Shown one piece after another: positions 1 through 6,344 of a DNA stretch of 11,538 bases. The stretch's first letter is position 1, and each line of letters begins with the position of its first letter. The stretch comes from JANRLJ01 sp034437895 (lineage in GTDB: Bacteria > Chloroflexota > Anaerolineae > Aggregatilineales > Phototrophicaceae): assembly GCA_034437895.1 (NCBI GenBank), contig DAOTTO010000241.1:1-11538 (forward strand), in the 5' to 3' direction. The translations under genes were made by a program, and so were the position numbers. A model generated the notes under the pieces. The model was not told the origin of the DNA. It searched no databases and was given only the letters and a program-made list of their open reading frames with translations.

Positions 1-372
1 TACGAAGCCGAAGTCGAGGTCAGCGACTTTGCGACAATGGAACTCATTCTTGGCAAACTCGGCTATCATCCTTATCTCGTCTATGAAAAATATCGCACAA
101 CCTACGAACTTGATGAAGCCGAAATCGTGTTAGACGAAATGCCTTATGGTAATTTCATCGAAATCGAGGGCGCTCCCGATGCGATTGAGCAAGTCATTAT
201 TAAACTCGACCTTCAAGATAAAAAGCGCTATGTGACCAATTACATCCGCCTGTTTGAAAATGTACAACATCATCTTGGCCTCAAGCTATCCGATTTAACC
301 TTCGCCAATTTTGAAGAGATTACAGTGCCAGAAAAGGCATTTGAACCTGTTTCGGGTATAATTGTCGAGTAA
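1..372 (+). CDS. CYTH-domain protein, class IV adenylate cyclase (CyaB)-like, 5' truncated
   Basis: The reading frame is open from base 1, so the start lies outside the window and only the last 123 residues are seen. The visible part begins with an EAEVEVSDF stretch and contains an LGY-type helix, the basic YEKYRTTYEL strand, the acidic VLDEMPYG strand and the FIEIEG motif. These resemble the CyaB/thiamine triphosphatase-like branch of the CYTH superfamily. That superfamily forms a beta tunnel that binds triphosphates and metal ions, and its glutamates and basic residues alternate along strands much as seen here. The N-terminal ExExK signature would be upstream of the window. In related bacteria these proteins cleave triphosphate compounds or make cAMP; which applies cannot be decided from this fragment. 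It ends with TAA about 60 bp before the next gene, with no terminator visible between them. Confidence 0.75.
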   Translation, partial: YEAEVEVSDFATMELILGKLGYHPYLVYEKYRTTYELDEAEIVLDEMPYGNFIEIEGAPDAIEQVIIKLDLQDKKRYVTNYIRLFENVQHHLGLKLSDLTFANFEEITVPEKAFEPVSGIIVE

Positions 373-432
373 CACAAATACCCTCAAACTTATAGAACAT
401 CGCCGAAACCAATTATCTCGGAAGGACAATTT

Positions 433-1458
433 ATGCAGTACAAAACATTAGGACGCACTGGCCTGATCGTCTCTGATCTTTGCTTGGGAACGATGATTTT
501 TGGCGAAGAAGGCGCACGTCATGTTACGCCAGAAGAATCGACCCGCATTATTCATCACTTTCTGGATGCAGGCGGAAACCATATCGACACCGCCAACGTT
601 TATGGCAGCGGCGGACGCTCGGAAGAAATTGTTGGGCAGGCCATTAAGCGCAATCGTGACCAAATCGTATTAGCGACCAAACTCCGCTTCTCAATGGGCA
701 GCGGACTAAATGATGCCGGACTTTCCCGCCACAACATCATCAATGCGACCAACGCCAGCCTGCGCCGTCTCGATACCGATTACATCGATCTGATGTACTT
801 TCACTGTTGGGATCCGATTACGCCGCTGGAAGAATCGATGCGAGCAATCGATGATTTAGTCACGGCAGGCAAAATCCGTTATATCGGGGTCTCCAATTTC
901 AAAGCATGGCAGTTGATGAAAGCCCTAGCAATCAGCGATGCCAACGGCTATGCCCGTTTCGTCGCCGCACAATATCAATACAGCCTCGTCAAGCGCGACA
1001 TCGAATATGAATTTACTGATTTGTGCCTCACAGAAGGGGTGGGAATTACCCCTTGGTCGCCGCTAGGTGGTGGATTCCTTTCAGGCAAATACACCCGCGA
1101 TCAACGTCCCCAAAAGCCCGAAGAAGGCCGAATCGCCGTACAAAGTGATGACTCAGAAGAAGCATGGGATCGGCGCAACACCGAGCAAAACTGGAACATC
1201 TTGAGTGTTATGGGTGAAATTGCTGAGGAACACCATGCCACCTATTCGCAAATCGCGCTGGCGTGGGTACGAGCGCAGCCAGGTGTCTCCAGCGTGATTA
1301 TCGGCGTGAGCAAGATGTCGCAGTTAGAAGATAATCTCGGCGCGGCGGATTTAAACCTCACGGCAGACGAAATCACCCGTTTGAATGCCGCTAGCGCCCC
1401 ACGGGAAATGTATCCCTATCGCTTTATCGAAGGCTACGGCGCACGTCCTCTGAATTAA
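433..1458 (+). CDS. Aldo/keto reductase
   Basis: A full-length 341-residue member of the aldo/keto reductase superfamily: a cytosolic (beta/alpha)8 barrel that reduces carbonyl compounds with NADPH. The N-terminus reads YKTLGRTGLIVSDLCLGTM, typical of the YajO/Tas-like AKR branch. The catalytic tetrad is visible: Asp52 and Tyr57 in HIDTANVYGSGGRSEE, Lys83 in LATKLRF, and His124 in MYFHCWDP. The active-site strand PWSPLGGGFLSGKY (208-221) and the cofactor-binding VIIGVSKMSQLEDN segment (288-301) are intact. The start codon is supported by GGAAGGA at 420-426, about 6 bases upstream. A strong hairpin terminator follows directly, so the gene ends a transcription unit. The substrate cannot be told from sequence. 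There is no functional link to its neighbours. Confidence 0.95.
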   Translation: MQYKTLGRTGLIVSDLCLGTMIFGEEGARHVTPEESTRIIHHFLDAGGNHIDTANVYGSGGRSEEIVGQAIKRNRDQIVLATKLRFSMGSGLNDAGLSRHNIINATNASLRRLDTDYIDLMYFHCWDPITPLEESMRAIDDLVTAGKIRYIGVSNFKAWQLMKALAISDANGYARFVAAQYQYSLVKRDIEYEFTDLCLTEGVGITPWSPLGGGFLSGKYTRDQRPQKPEEGRIAVQSDDSEEAWDRRNTEQNWNILSVMGEIAEEHHATYSQIALAWVRAQPGVSSVIIGVSKMSQLEDNLGAADLNLTADEITRLNAASAPREMYPYRFIEGYGARPLN

Positions 1459-1461
1459 TAC

Positions 1462-1496
1462 AAAAGCGAGGTAGAACATCATCTACCTCGCTTTTT
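1462..1496 (+). terminator. Rho-independent terminator after the aldo/keto reductase gene
   Basis: A perfect 14-bp inverted repeat (AAAAGCGAGGTAGA at 1462-1475, complement at 1482-1495) with a 6-base loop (ACATCA) ends in a run of five T. The stem starts 3 bases after the stop codon. Because A's flank it on the left, it could also stop transcription coming from the opposite direction, although no opposing gene is seen. Confidence 0.93.
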
Positions 1497-1500
1497 ATCA

Positions 1501-1529
1501 TTGACAAAAAAGAACATTTATTCTAAAAT
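1501..1529 (+). promoter_or_regulatory. Sigma70-type promoter of the VOC gene
   Basis: A perfect -35 box TTGACA (1501-1506) is followed after exactly 17 bases by TAAAAT (1524-1529), one mismatch from the TATAAT consensus. It lies immediately downstream of the preceding terminator. Transcription would start near 1535-1537, which argues against the ATG at 1538 as start codon and for the ATG at 1568. Confidence 0.8.
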
Positions 1530-1567
1530 AGAAAGCAATGATCTCTCAACGCAAAGGAGCAGGTTTC

Positions 1568-1957
1568 ATGACAATCACCCTCGGCACAGTATCACTTTTT
1601 GTAGAAGATCAGGATCGCGCAAAAGATTTCTACACCAACATCCTCGGCTTTGAACTCCTTAGAGATCAACCAATTTACCCCGGCGCGACCAACCGCTGGG
1701 TGGCAGTGGCACCCGCAGGCGGTCAGACACATATTATCCTCTATAAGGCGGATGAAAATTGGGATCATTATAAGCAGGTTGTGGGGAAATCGCAGGCGGT
1801 CACATTTAATGTCTCCGACATGATGACGCTTTATGCCGATTTGAAGGCAAAAGGGGCTCAATTTGCCACCGAACCAGACCCGCAGCCTTGGGGGACATCG
1901 GCCTTCATTATCGATTCCGAAGGCAACCATATCCTCTTTGTGCAACCTGCAACCTAA
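1568..1957 (+). CDS. VOC-family (glyoxalase/bleomycin-resistance fold) protein
   Basis: A 129-residue single-domain protein of the vicinal oxygen chelate fold: paired beta-alpha-beta-beta-beta modules that usually bind a divalent metal as a dimer. Visible hallmarks are LGTVSLFVEDQDRAKDFYTN near the N-terminus, the NRWVAVAP strand, THIILY at 54-59, and the C-terminal PWGTSAFIIDSEGNHILFVQ. The usual first metal-binding His appears replaced by Thr7, and the last Glu by Gln126; only His55 remains. It may therefore bind a ligand without classical metal catalysis. I chose ATG 1568 because AAAGGAG at 1553-1559 sits 8 bases upstream; the in-frame ATG at 1538 has no ribosome site and almost coincides with the predicted transcript start. 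The gene has its own promoter and terminator, so it is a single-gene unit. Substrate unknown. Confidence 0.88.
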   Translation: MTITLGTVSLFVEDQDRAKDFYTNILGFELLRDQPIYPGATNRWVAVAPAGGQTHIILYKADENWDHYKQVVGKSQAVTFNVSDMMTLYADLKAKGAQFATEPDPQPWGTSAFIIDSEGNHILFVQPAT

Positions 1958-1990
1958 CTCGCCATCGATCAACCCAAAATTCACCCATCT

Positions 1991-2018
1991 AAAAGGCCGC
2001 AACCGATTGCGGCTTTTT
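1991..2018 (+). terminator. Rho-independent terminator after the VOC gene
   Basis: GCCGCAA (1996-2002) pairs with TTGCGGC (2007-2013) around a CCGA loop. It is preceded by AAAAG and followed by five T. It lies about 35 bases after the VOC stop codon and closes that transcription unit. Confidence 0.85.
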
Positions 2019-2057
2019 GATTCTTATCCACATTCGCCATCAATCTCTGTAAGACGC

Positions 2058-2063
2058 TATAAT
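2058..2063 (+). promoter_or_regulatory. Possible -10 element of the mutase gene
   Basis: A consensus TATAAT hexamer lies 38 bases before the mutase ATG and downstream of the VOC terminator, where a promoter is needed. No convincing -35 box is present at 16-18 bases upstream (the region reads CGCCAT/TCGCCA), so the promoter may be weak or activator-dependent. Confidence 0.4.
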
Positions 2064-2101
2064 TCTCGTATTCTGCTCACCCCTGATCTAAAAGGTTCTT
2101 C

Positions 2102-3697
2102 ATGTCCGACCAGCGCAAGCCCGAATTTAAAACGTCGTCCGGGATTCCCCTTAAGCAAACGTACACCGCTGCCGATTTACCGCCCAACATTAAAACCGAA
2201 CTCGGTACACCAGGCGATTATCCCTACACACGCGGGGTACAAGCGACGATGTATCGCAGTCGTTTGTGGACGATGCGGCAATATGCCGGATTCGCTACTG
2301 CTGAAGAGTCAAATGCCCGTTACAAATACCTGATCGCGCAAGGCAGCATGGGCTTATCCGTCGCGTTTGATCTGCCCACACAGATTGGCTATGACGCGGA
2401 TGATCCGATGGCGCTAGGCGAAGTCGGCAAAGTGGGGGTGAGCATCAGCAGTGTGCATGATATAGCGCGGTTGTTCGAGGATATCCCTCTGGATAAAGTC
2501 TCCACCAGTATGACGATCAATGCCCCCGCTGCGATTTTGTTAGCGATGTACATTGCCGTCGGCAAGCGTCAAGGCGTAGAAGAAAATAAATTGCGCGGCA
2601 CCATCCAAAATGATATTTTGAAAGAATATATCGCACGCGGGACGTATATTTATCCGCCTGAACCGTCAATGCGGCTGATTACGGATATTTTCGCCTATTG
2701 CAAAGTCAATGTGCCGCAGTGGAATACGATCAGCATCAGCGGTTATCACATCCGTGAAGCAGGCAGCACCGCCGTTCAGGAAGTCGCTTTTACACTGGCG
2801 AATGGTATCGCTTATGTGCAAGCTGCGATTGATGTCGGACTCGATGTGGATGAATTCGCGCCTCAGCTTTCATTTTTCTTCAACGCGCACAACCAATTTT
2901 TAGAGGAAATCGCCAAGTTCCGCGCCGCCCGTAAGCTGTGGGCAAAAATTATGCGTGAGCGCTTTAACGCCAAGAATCCTAAAAGCTGGATGCTGCGTTT
3001 TCACACTCAGACGGGTGGCAGCACCCTTACTGCCCAACAACCAGAAAACAATATCGTGCGTGTCGCGCTGCAAGCCTTAGCCGCCGTCATGGGCGGGACG
3101 CAATCGCTCCATACCAACAGCATGGATGAAGCGCTCGCCCTCCCCACCGAAAAGGCGGTGCAGATCGCGCTTCGCACTCAGCAAATCATCGCGCATGAAT
3201 CGGGCGTGGCGGATTCGGTTGACCCGTTGGCAGGCAGTTACTTGATCGAAGCGCTGACCGATGAAATTTTCAACCAAGCCGAGTCTTATATCCAGCGCAT
3301 CGACGATATGGGCGGTGCATTAAAAGCCATCGAGCGCGGGTTTATCAATCACGAAATCGAGAATGCCGCTTATGATTATCAACGTGCCGTCGAGAAGGGC
3401 GAAGAAATCATCGTTGGTGTGAATAAATTCGCGGCAGACGACGGAACACATCCCGATTTGCTTAAAGTCGATCCCGCGATTGAAGCCAATCAGCGGCAAA
3501 AATTGGTGCAGCTTCGCGCCACCCGCAACAACGGTAAGGTCAACGAACTGCGGCATCGGCTGGATACCGCCGCCCGTACCAGCGAGAATCTGATGCCTTT
3601 GATTATCACATGTGTAGAAAACGATGTTACGCTTGGAGAAATCGCCCATACTTTACGCGGCGTGTTCGGGGAATATCGCCCCAATATCACAGTATAA
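2102..3697 (+). CDS. Methylmalonyl-CoA mutase large (catalytic) subunit, no B12-binding domain
   Basis: A 531-residue substrate-binding TIM-barrel subunit of an adenosylcobalamin-dependent acyl-CoA mutase, interconverting (R)-methylmalonyl-CoA and succinyl-CoA. The length and the FFFNAHNQF motif match the stand-alone large subunits of archaea and many bacteria. The DxHxxG cobalamin domain of the fused ~700-residue enzymes is absent and must be encoded outside this window. Residues separating methylmalonyl-CoA from isobutyryl- or 2-hydroxyisobutyryl-CoA mutases are of the methylmalonyl type: Tyr61 in RQYAGFA (equivalent to Propionibacterium Tyr89) and Arg179 in ARGTY (equivalent to Arg207). 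His216 in SGYH matches the active-site His244. Gln255 stands where fused enzymes have Arg283. The start has only a weak AAAAGG site. Two carboxylase genes of the same pathway lie about 5 kb downstream, separated by an accessory block. Confidence 0.93.
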   Translation: MSDQRKPEFKTSSGIPLKQTYTAADLPPNIKTELGTPGDYPYTRGVQATMYRSRLWTMRQYAGFATAEESNARYKYLIAQGSMGLSVAFDLPTQIGYDADDPMALGEVGKVGVSISSVHDIARLFEDIPLDKVSTSMTINAPAAILLAMYIAVGKRQGVEENKLRGTIQNDILKEYIARGTYIYPPEPSMRLITDIFAYCKVNVPQWNTISISGYHIREAGSTAVQEVAFTLANGIAYVQAAIDVGLDVDEFAPQLSFFFNAHNQFLEEIAKFRAARKLWAKIMRERFNAKNPKSWMLRFHTQTGGSTLTAQQPENNIVRVALQALAAVMGGTQSLHTNSMDEALALPTEKAVQIALRTQQIIAHESGVADSVDPLAGSYLIEALTDEIFNQAESYIQRIDDMGGALKAIERGFINHEIENAAYDYQRAVEKGEEIIVGVNKFAADDGTHPDLLKVDPAIEANQRQKLVQLRATRNNGKVNELRHRLDTAARTSENLMPLIITCVENDVTLGEIAHTLRGVFGEYRPNITV

Positions 3698-3698
3698 T
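3693..3698 (+). promoter_or_regulatory. Possible -10 box of the antitoxin operon
   Basis: A TATAAT hexamer overlaps the mutase stop codon and lies about 30 bases before the antitoxin start, leaving room for a transcript start near 3705 and the GGAGAG ribosome site. No good -35 hexamer is found at the right distance (the bases there read GGAATA), so this is weak support for a separate promoter. Confidence 0.3.
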
Positions 3699-3728
3699 AA
3701 ATGTATCGCAATTATGGAGAGACAAATC

Positions 3729-4064
3729 ATGAGCATCCCAACATCGGAACGGCTCGTTATTGAAGCCGTACAAGCACAACATAATTTCGATGATCTGTTT
3801 CAGCGGGCTTCGCAAGGCGAATTGGTCATCGTGGAAAAAGAAGGATCACCTGCTGTTGCTATGATCTCGATTGCTGAGTACGAAACGCTGATTCAACGGC
3901 GTGAACAAGCGGAACAAGAAGAACGGTTACGTAGGTTTGAACAAGCTGCCCGTGCTATCGGCGAAGAAGTTGAACGACTTGGCATTACAGAAGAACAGAT
4001 GATGGAAGAATTAGAAAAAACCAGAGAAGAAGTCTATCGGGAGTTTTATGGAAACAAAGGATAA
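3729..4064 (+). CDS. Type II antitoxin, Phd/YefM family
   Basis: A 111-residue protein whose first ~55 residues fit the Phd/YefM antitoxin fold: an N-terminal helix-strand region (FDDLFQRASQGELVIVEKEG) followed by PAVAMISIAEYETLIQ. In that family this part dimerises and binds the operator, while the C-terminal tail wraps the toxin. The tail here (residues 56-111) is unusually long, very charged (many Glu and Arg) and predicted helical, suiting a toxin-neutralising segment. I chose ATG 3729 because GGAGAG at 3716-3721 lies 7 bases upstream; the in-frame ATG at 3714 overlaps that site. The coding end overlaps the PIN toxin gene by 17 bases, the usual antitoxin-toxin coupling. Transcription may be autoregulated. 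Confidence 0.88.
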   Translation: MSIPTSERLVIEAVQAQHNFDDLFQRASQGELVIVEKEGSPAVAMISIAEYETLIQRREQAEQEERLRRFEQAARAIGEEVERLGITEEQMMEELEKTREEVYREFYGNKG

Positions 4065-4551
4065 AACAAAACTCCGAATCATGGTTGATGCCAACATCCT
4101 CGTCGCAGGGACAGGCTGGCCTCGCTTTCCCTATGAAGTAATGCGCCACGCAACTAAAGGTGATTTTCAGCTTATGCTTTCATCCTATATCATCTTGGAA
4201 GCTCGACAACACATCATTCGTATGATGCCGGAAAAACTTGCCGATTTCGAGATATTTCTCAAGGAGAGCAGCTATGAAGATGTGCCAACACCCACGCTTG
4301 AGGAGGTCTCAGCTAACACCGACTTGGTACGCGATGTAAAAGATATTTCTATCGCTCTCGCGGCTATCAACGCAAAAGTGGACTTTTTCATCTCGCAAGA
4401 TAAAGACCTCACAGCACAGGATGAAACCACCGAAAAATTGCGCCAACAACTCAATATCCTCCTTCCAGGCACATTCCTGCGAGAACAGATGGGTTGGGCA
4501 AGCGAACACCTTGAAGCCATCCGTAGCCGCAAGTGGAAAGAATTAACCTAA
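4048..4551 (+). CDS. PIN-domain ribonuclease toxin
   Basis: A 167-residue PIN-domain protein, probably the toxin of the pair with the overlapping antitoxin gene. PIN toxins are Mg2+-dependent ribonucleases that cleave RNA in the cytosol. The acidic active-site set is visible: Asp14 in VDANIL, Glu51 in IILEARQ, Asp99 in VKDISIALAA, and Asp118/Asp120 in DFFISQDKDL, where many family members have GDxDL. The order and spacing fit the COG1569-like branch. The set appears complete, so activity is expected. The C-terminal ~35 residues (GTFLREQMGWASE onward) extend past the core fold. The start ATG has GGGAG a few bases upstream; ATG 4081 is a less likely alternative. Pairing of a PIN toxin with a Phd-type antitoxin is known from mosaic toxin-antitoxin loci. 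Confidence 0.87.
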   Translation: METKDKTKLRIMVDANILVAGTGWPRFPYEVMRHATKGDFQLMLSSYIILEARQHIIRMMPEKLADFEIFLKESSYEDVPTPTLEEVSANTDLVRDVKDISIALAAINAKVDFFISQDKDLTAQDETTEKLRQQLNILLPGTFLREQMGWASEHLEAIRSRKWKELT

Positions 4552-4572
4552 GCCGGGCTGAGGTGATAAAAA

Positions 4573-5484
4573 ATGCCCATACACTCCGATAAAAATCTGT
4601 ATCCCGGCGTTAACGCGCATCTGAACAGCTACCTACAAAATGAAACAGGAAAATGGGCAGGATTCCATAATGAGCATGTGACCGATATTGCGCGACATCT
4701 TAAAGAGGTTTTGCCATCGGGCTACTTTGCCGTGTCGGAAACATCATTACAAATACTCGGCTATGATCCCGAAATAGACATCGAAAAAAAGTCGTATTCC
4801 CGACCTGATGCAACCGTCTATCAAATAAATCCTATGCCTTTGGTTCGCAGTTCAACACCCACTTTTGCAGAAGCCACCCAACCTGTTTTATCACCACGTA
4901 TCCTCGAAACATTGATTGATCCTGAACCGATGACTGGATTAGTCATCTACCAAGCAGGCGAGGGGGGCATATTAGGCAGGCCGATTACGCGGATTGAACT
5001 GCTCTCACCGTCAAACATGCCGAGCGGATCTCACAATGAACAATATTTACTCAAACGCATGGAAACATTAAAGAGTGGTCTACGATTGGTAGAGATTGAT
5101 TATCTCCACCAACTGCCCCCTATTGTCAAAGGTATTGCAAGTTATCCTAAGCGCGAGATAAAAAGTTTCCCCTACCTATTTCTCGTCACAGACCCGCGCC
5201 CCACCCTAGAACAAGGTCGCACGGATGTTTATGGCATCGAAATTATGGAACGGTTGCCCGTAATTAACATCCCCCTAGCAGGTGCAGATTTTGCTGAATT
5301 CGATTTCGGGAAAGTCTACGACACTACTTACGAAAGCTCCAGCTTCTTCCGTCTCGTTGTAGATTACGCCCAAGACCCACCTGCGTTTGACAAATATACG
5401 CCGGAAGATCAGGAACGCATCAAAGAACTCCTCGAACATATCCGTAAGAACGCCTCACAAGGCGAGAATGAGATAGGAAGTTAA
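4573..5484 (+). CDS. DUF4058-family protein
   Basis: A 303-residue protein of the DUF4058 family, which is frequent in cyanobacteria and Chloroflexota and has no established function. Family features seen are the YPGVNAHLNSYL start, WAGFHNEHVTDIARHLKEVLP (28-48), SRPDATVY (77-84), the core RIELLSPSN (140-148), YLLKRMETLKSGLRLVEIDY (158-177), and the YPKREIKSFPYLFLVTDPR region. The Glu-hydrophobic-SPS pattern followed by VEID recalls the PD-(D/E)XK-like Uma2 proteins; a nuclease relationship is inference only. A Met stands at 149 where I recall a conserved Lys (SPxNK), so any activity may be altered. GAGGTGA at 4559-4565 is a good ribosome site. The gene starts 21 bases after the PIN toxin and ends 4 bases before the TIR gene, suggesting one operon. 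Confidence 0.8.
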   Translation: MPIHSDKNLYPGVNAHLNSYLQNETGKWAGFHNEHVTDIARHLKEVLPSGYFAVSETSLQILGYDPEIDIEKKSYSRPDATVYQINPMPLVRSSTPTFAEATQPVLSPRILETLIDPEPMTGLVIYQAGEGGILGRPITRIELLSPSNMPSGSHNEQYLLKRMETLKSGLRLVEIDYLHQLPPIVKGIASYPKREIKSFPYLFLVTDPRPTLEQGRTDVYGIEIMERLPVINIPLAGADFAEFDFGKVYDTTYESSSFFRLVVDYAQDPPAFDKYTPEDQERIKELLEHIRKNASQGENEIGS

Positions 5485-5488
5485 CCCC

Positions 5489-6277
5489 ATGCCCGACTTC
5501 GACGCTTTTCTGACAAAAATGCTCCAACGTCCCTTACCCAGTAGCGCCATTTCCCGCGTCCGAGTCCTCGCTAAAGAATTAGCGGAAGGCGCAGTTGAGG
5601 AAGTTTGGCCTTCTTATCTCTCAGTGAATCGCGCCAACAGCCATCCTGATCCCGAAACTGGACAATATATCATCATTTATGAAATGGACGATCCTAATCT
5701 ACGCGCTTATTTTAAACAGCGATGGGACGATAATGCGCCTAAACTCTCGTTATTGGTGGATAATGGCTATCTCCAAACAGACATCACCAATCGCTATATT
5801 GATGGCTACAAACTCATCAAACCAGCTTTTGATTTATTAGAAGCCGTTGAACCCGCCTCAATTTTTATCTCTTACAAGCGGCGGGAAAGCAGTGCCTTCG
5901 CCCTATTGGTGCTGGCAAGATTGAAAGAACACAGCCTGAACGCCTTTGTCGATCTCACCATTCAACCCGGCGACAATTGGCAGACTCACTTCAAAGAACA
6001 AATCCAAAAGCGCGATTATTTTGTCCTCCTGCTCAGTAAAACATCACTCGACTCTCAAGTCGTCCATCAGGAAATTCAATGGGCGCTGGAGTCCGGTTCA
6101 GCAATCCTTCCAATCTGGCATGGCGGCTTCGTGTACAAATCGGGCGATTTTACTGTCCCGCCGGAAATCGATCATCTACTGAATACCACGCACACCATTC
6201 GCGTGTTGGAAGAAAGCGCCTTAGCCTATAACAACGCGATTATCGAACTCCTGAACCGCTTCGGGATTACCCCGTGA
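5489..6277 (+). CDS. TIR-domain protein with an uncharacterised N-terminal domain
   Basis: A 262-residue protein with a C-terminal TIR domain (about 122-262). Its landmarks are the first strand ASIFISYKRRESS, the BB-loop region FVDLTIQPGDNW (153-164), the strand YFVLLLSKTSLDS, and helix C with Glu195 in VVHQEIQWALESG, followed by ILPIWHGG. Glu195 lies where the catalytic glutamate of NAD+-cleaving TIR proteins is found. In bacterial defence such domains deplete NAD+ or make signalling nucleotides after activation; here that is inference. Residues 1-120 match no family I recognise. Their end (LLVDNGYL...DGYKLIKPAFDLLEAV) looks like a small winged-helix unit that could sense or bind something. 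There is no signal peptide or membrane segment. The start lies 4 bases after the DUF4058 stop, with AGGAAG near 5475, so the two are probably translated together. Confidence 0.85.
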   Translation: MPDFDAFLTKMLQRPLPSSAISRVRVLAKELAEGAVEEVWPSYLSVNRANSHPDPETGQYIIIYEMDDPNLRAYFKQRWDDNAPKLSLLVDNGYLQTDITNRYIDGYKLIKPAFDLLEAVEPASIFISYKRRESSAFALLVLARLKEHSLNAFVDLTIQPGDNWQTHFKEQIQKRDYFVLLLSKTSLDSQVVHQEIQWALESGSAILPIWHGGFVYKSGDFTVPPEIDHLLNTTHTIRVLEESALAYNNAIIELLNRFGITP

Positions 6278-6290
6278 TTTGACTTGAGAA

Positions 6291-6319
6291 TTGCCATTAA
6301 GTCCGTCGGCAAGTATCAT
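6291..6319 (+). promoter_or_regulatory. Sigma70-type promoter of the methyltransferase-endonuclease operon
   Basis: TTGCCA (6291-6296), 17 bases, then TATCAT (6314-6319): one mismatch in each hexamer with optimal spacing. A transcript starting near 6326 would carry the AGGAGTT ribosome site at 6334-6340 and start translation at ATG 6345. The longer frame that begins with TTG at 6291 would not be on this transcript. Confidence 0.65.
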
Positions 6320-6344
6320 ACGCTTCCATGAACAGGAGTTCTTA

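Noticed and set aside
1538..1567. Upstream in-frame ATG extending the VOC protein by 10 residues
   Set aside because: It lies almost at the predicted transcript start and has no ribosome site, whereas ATG 1568 has AAAGGAG at good spacing.
1863..2333. 156-codon + strand frame across the VOC end and mutase start
   Set aside because: It overlaps two well-supported genes and a terminator in another frame; the protein is proline/serine-rich and unlike any family.
3624..3728. N-terminal extension of the antitoxin into the mutase gene
   Set aside because: It would overlap the mutase coding end by 74 bases, and the ribosome site points to ATG 3729.
6262..6276. CGGG-ATTA-CCCG as a terminator after the TIR gene
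   Set aside because: The stem is only four base pairs, lies within the coding end and lacks a proper T run.
6281..6302. GACTT-N12-AAGTC inverted repeat as an operator over the methyltransferase promoter
   Set aside because: The arms are only five bases and do not extend; the chance of random occurrence is high.
6291..6344. TTG-initiated N-terminal extension of the methyltransferase
   Set aside because: The extension overlaps a good promoter, has no ribosome site and adds residues unlike the family start; ATG 6345 with AGGAGTT is better.
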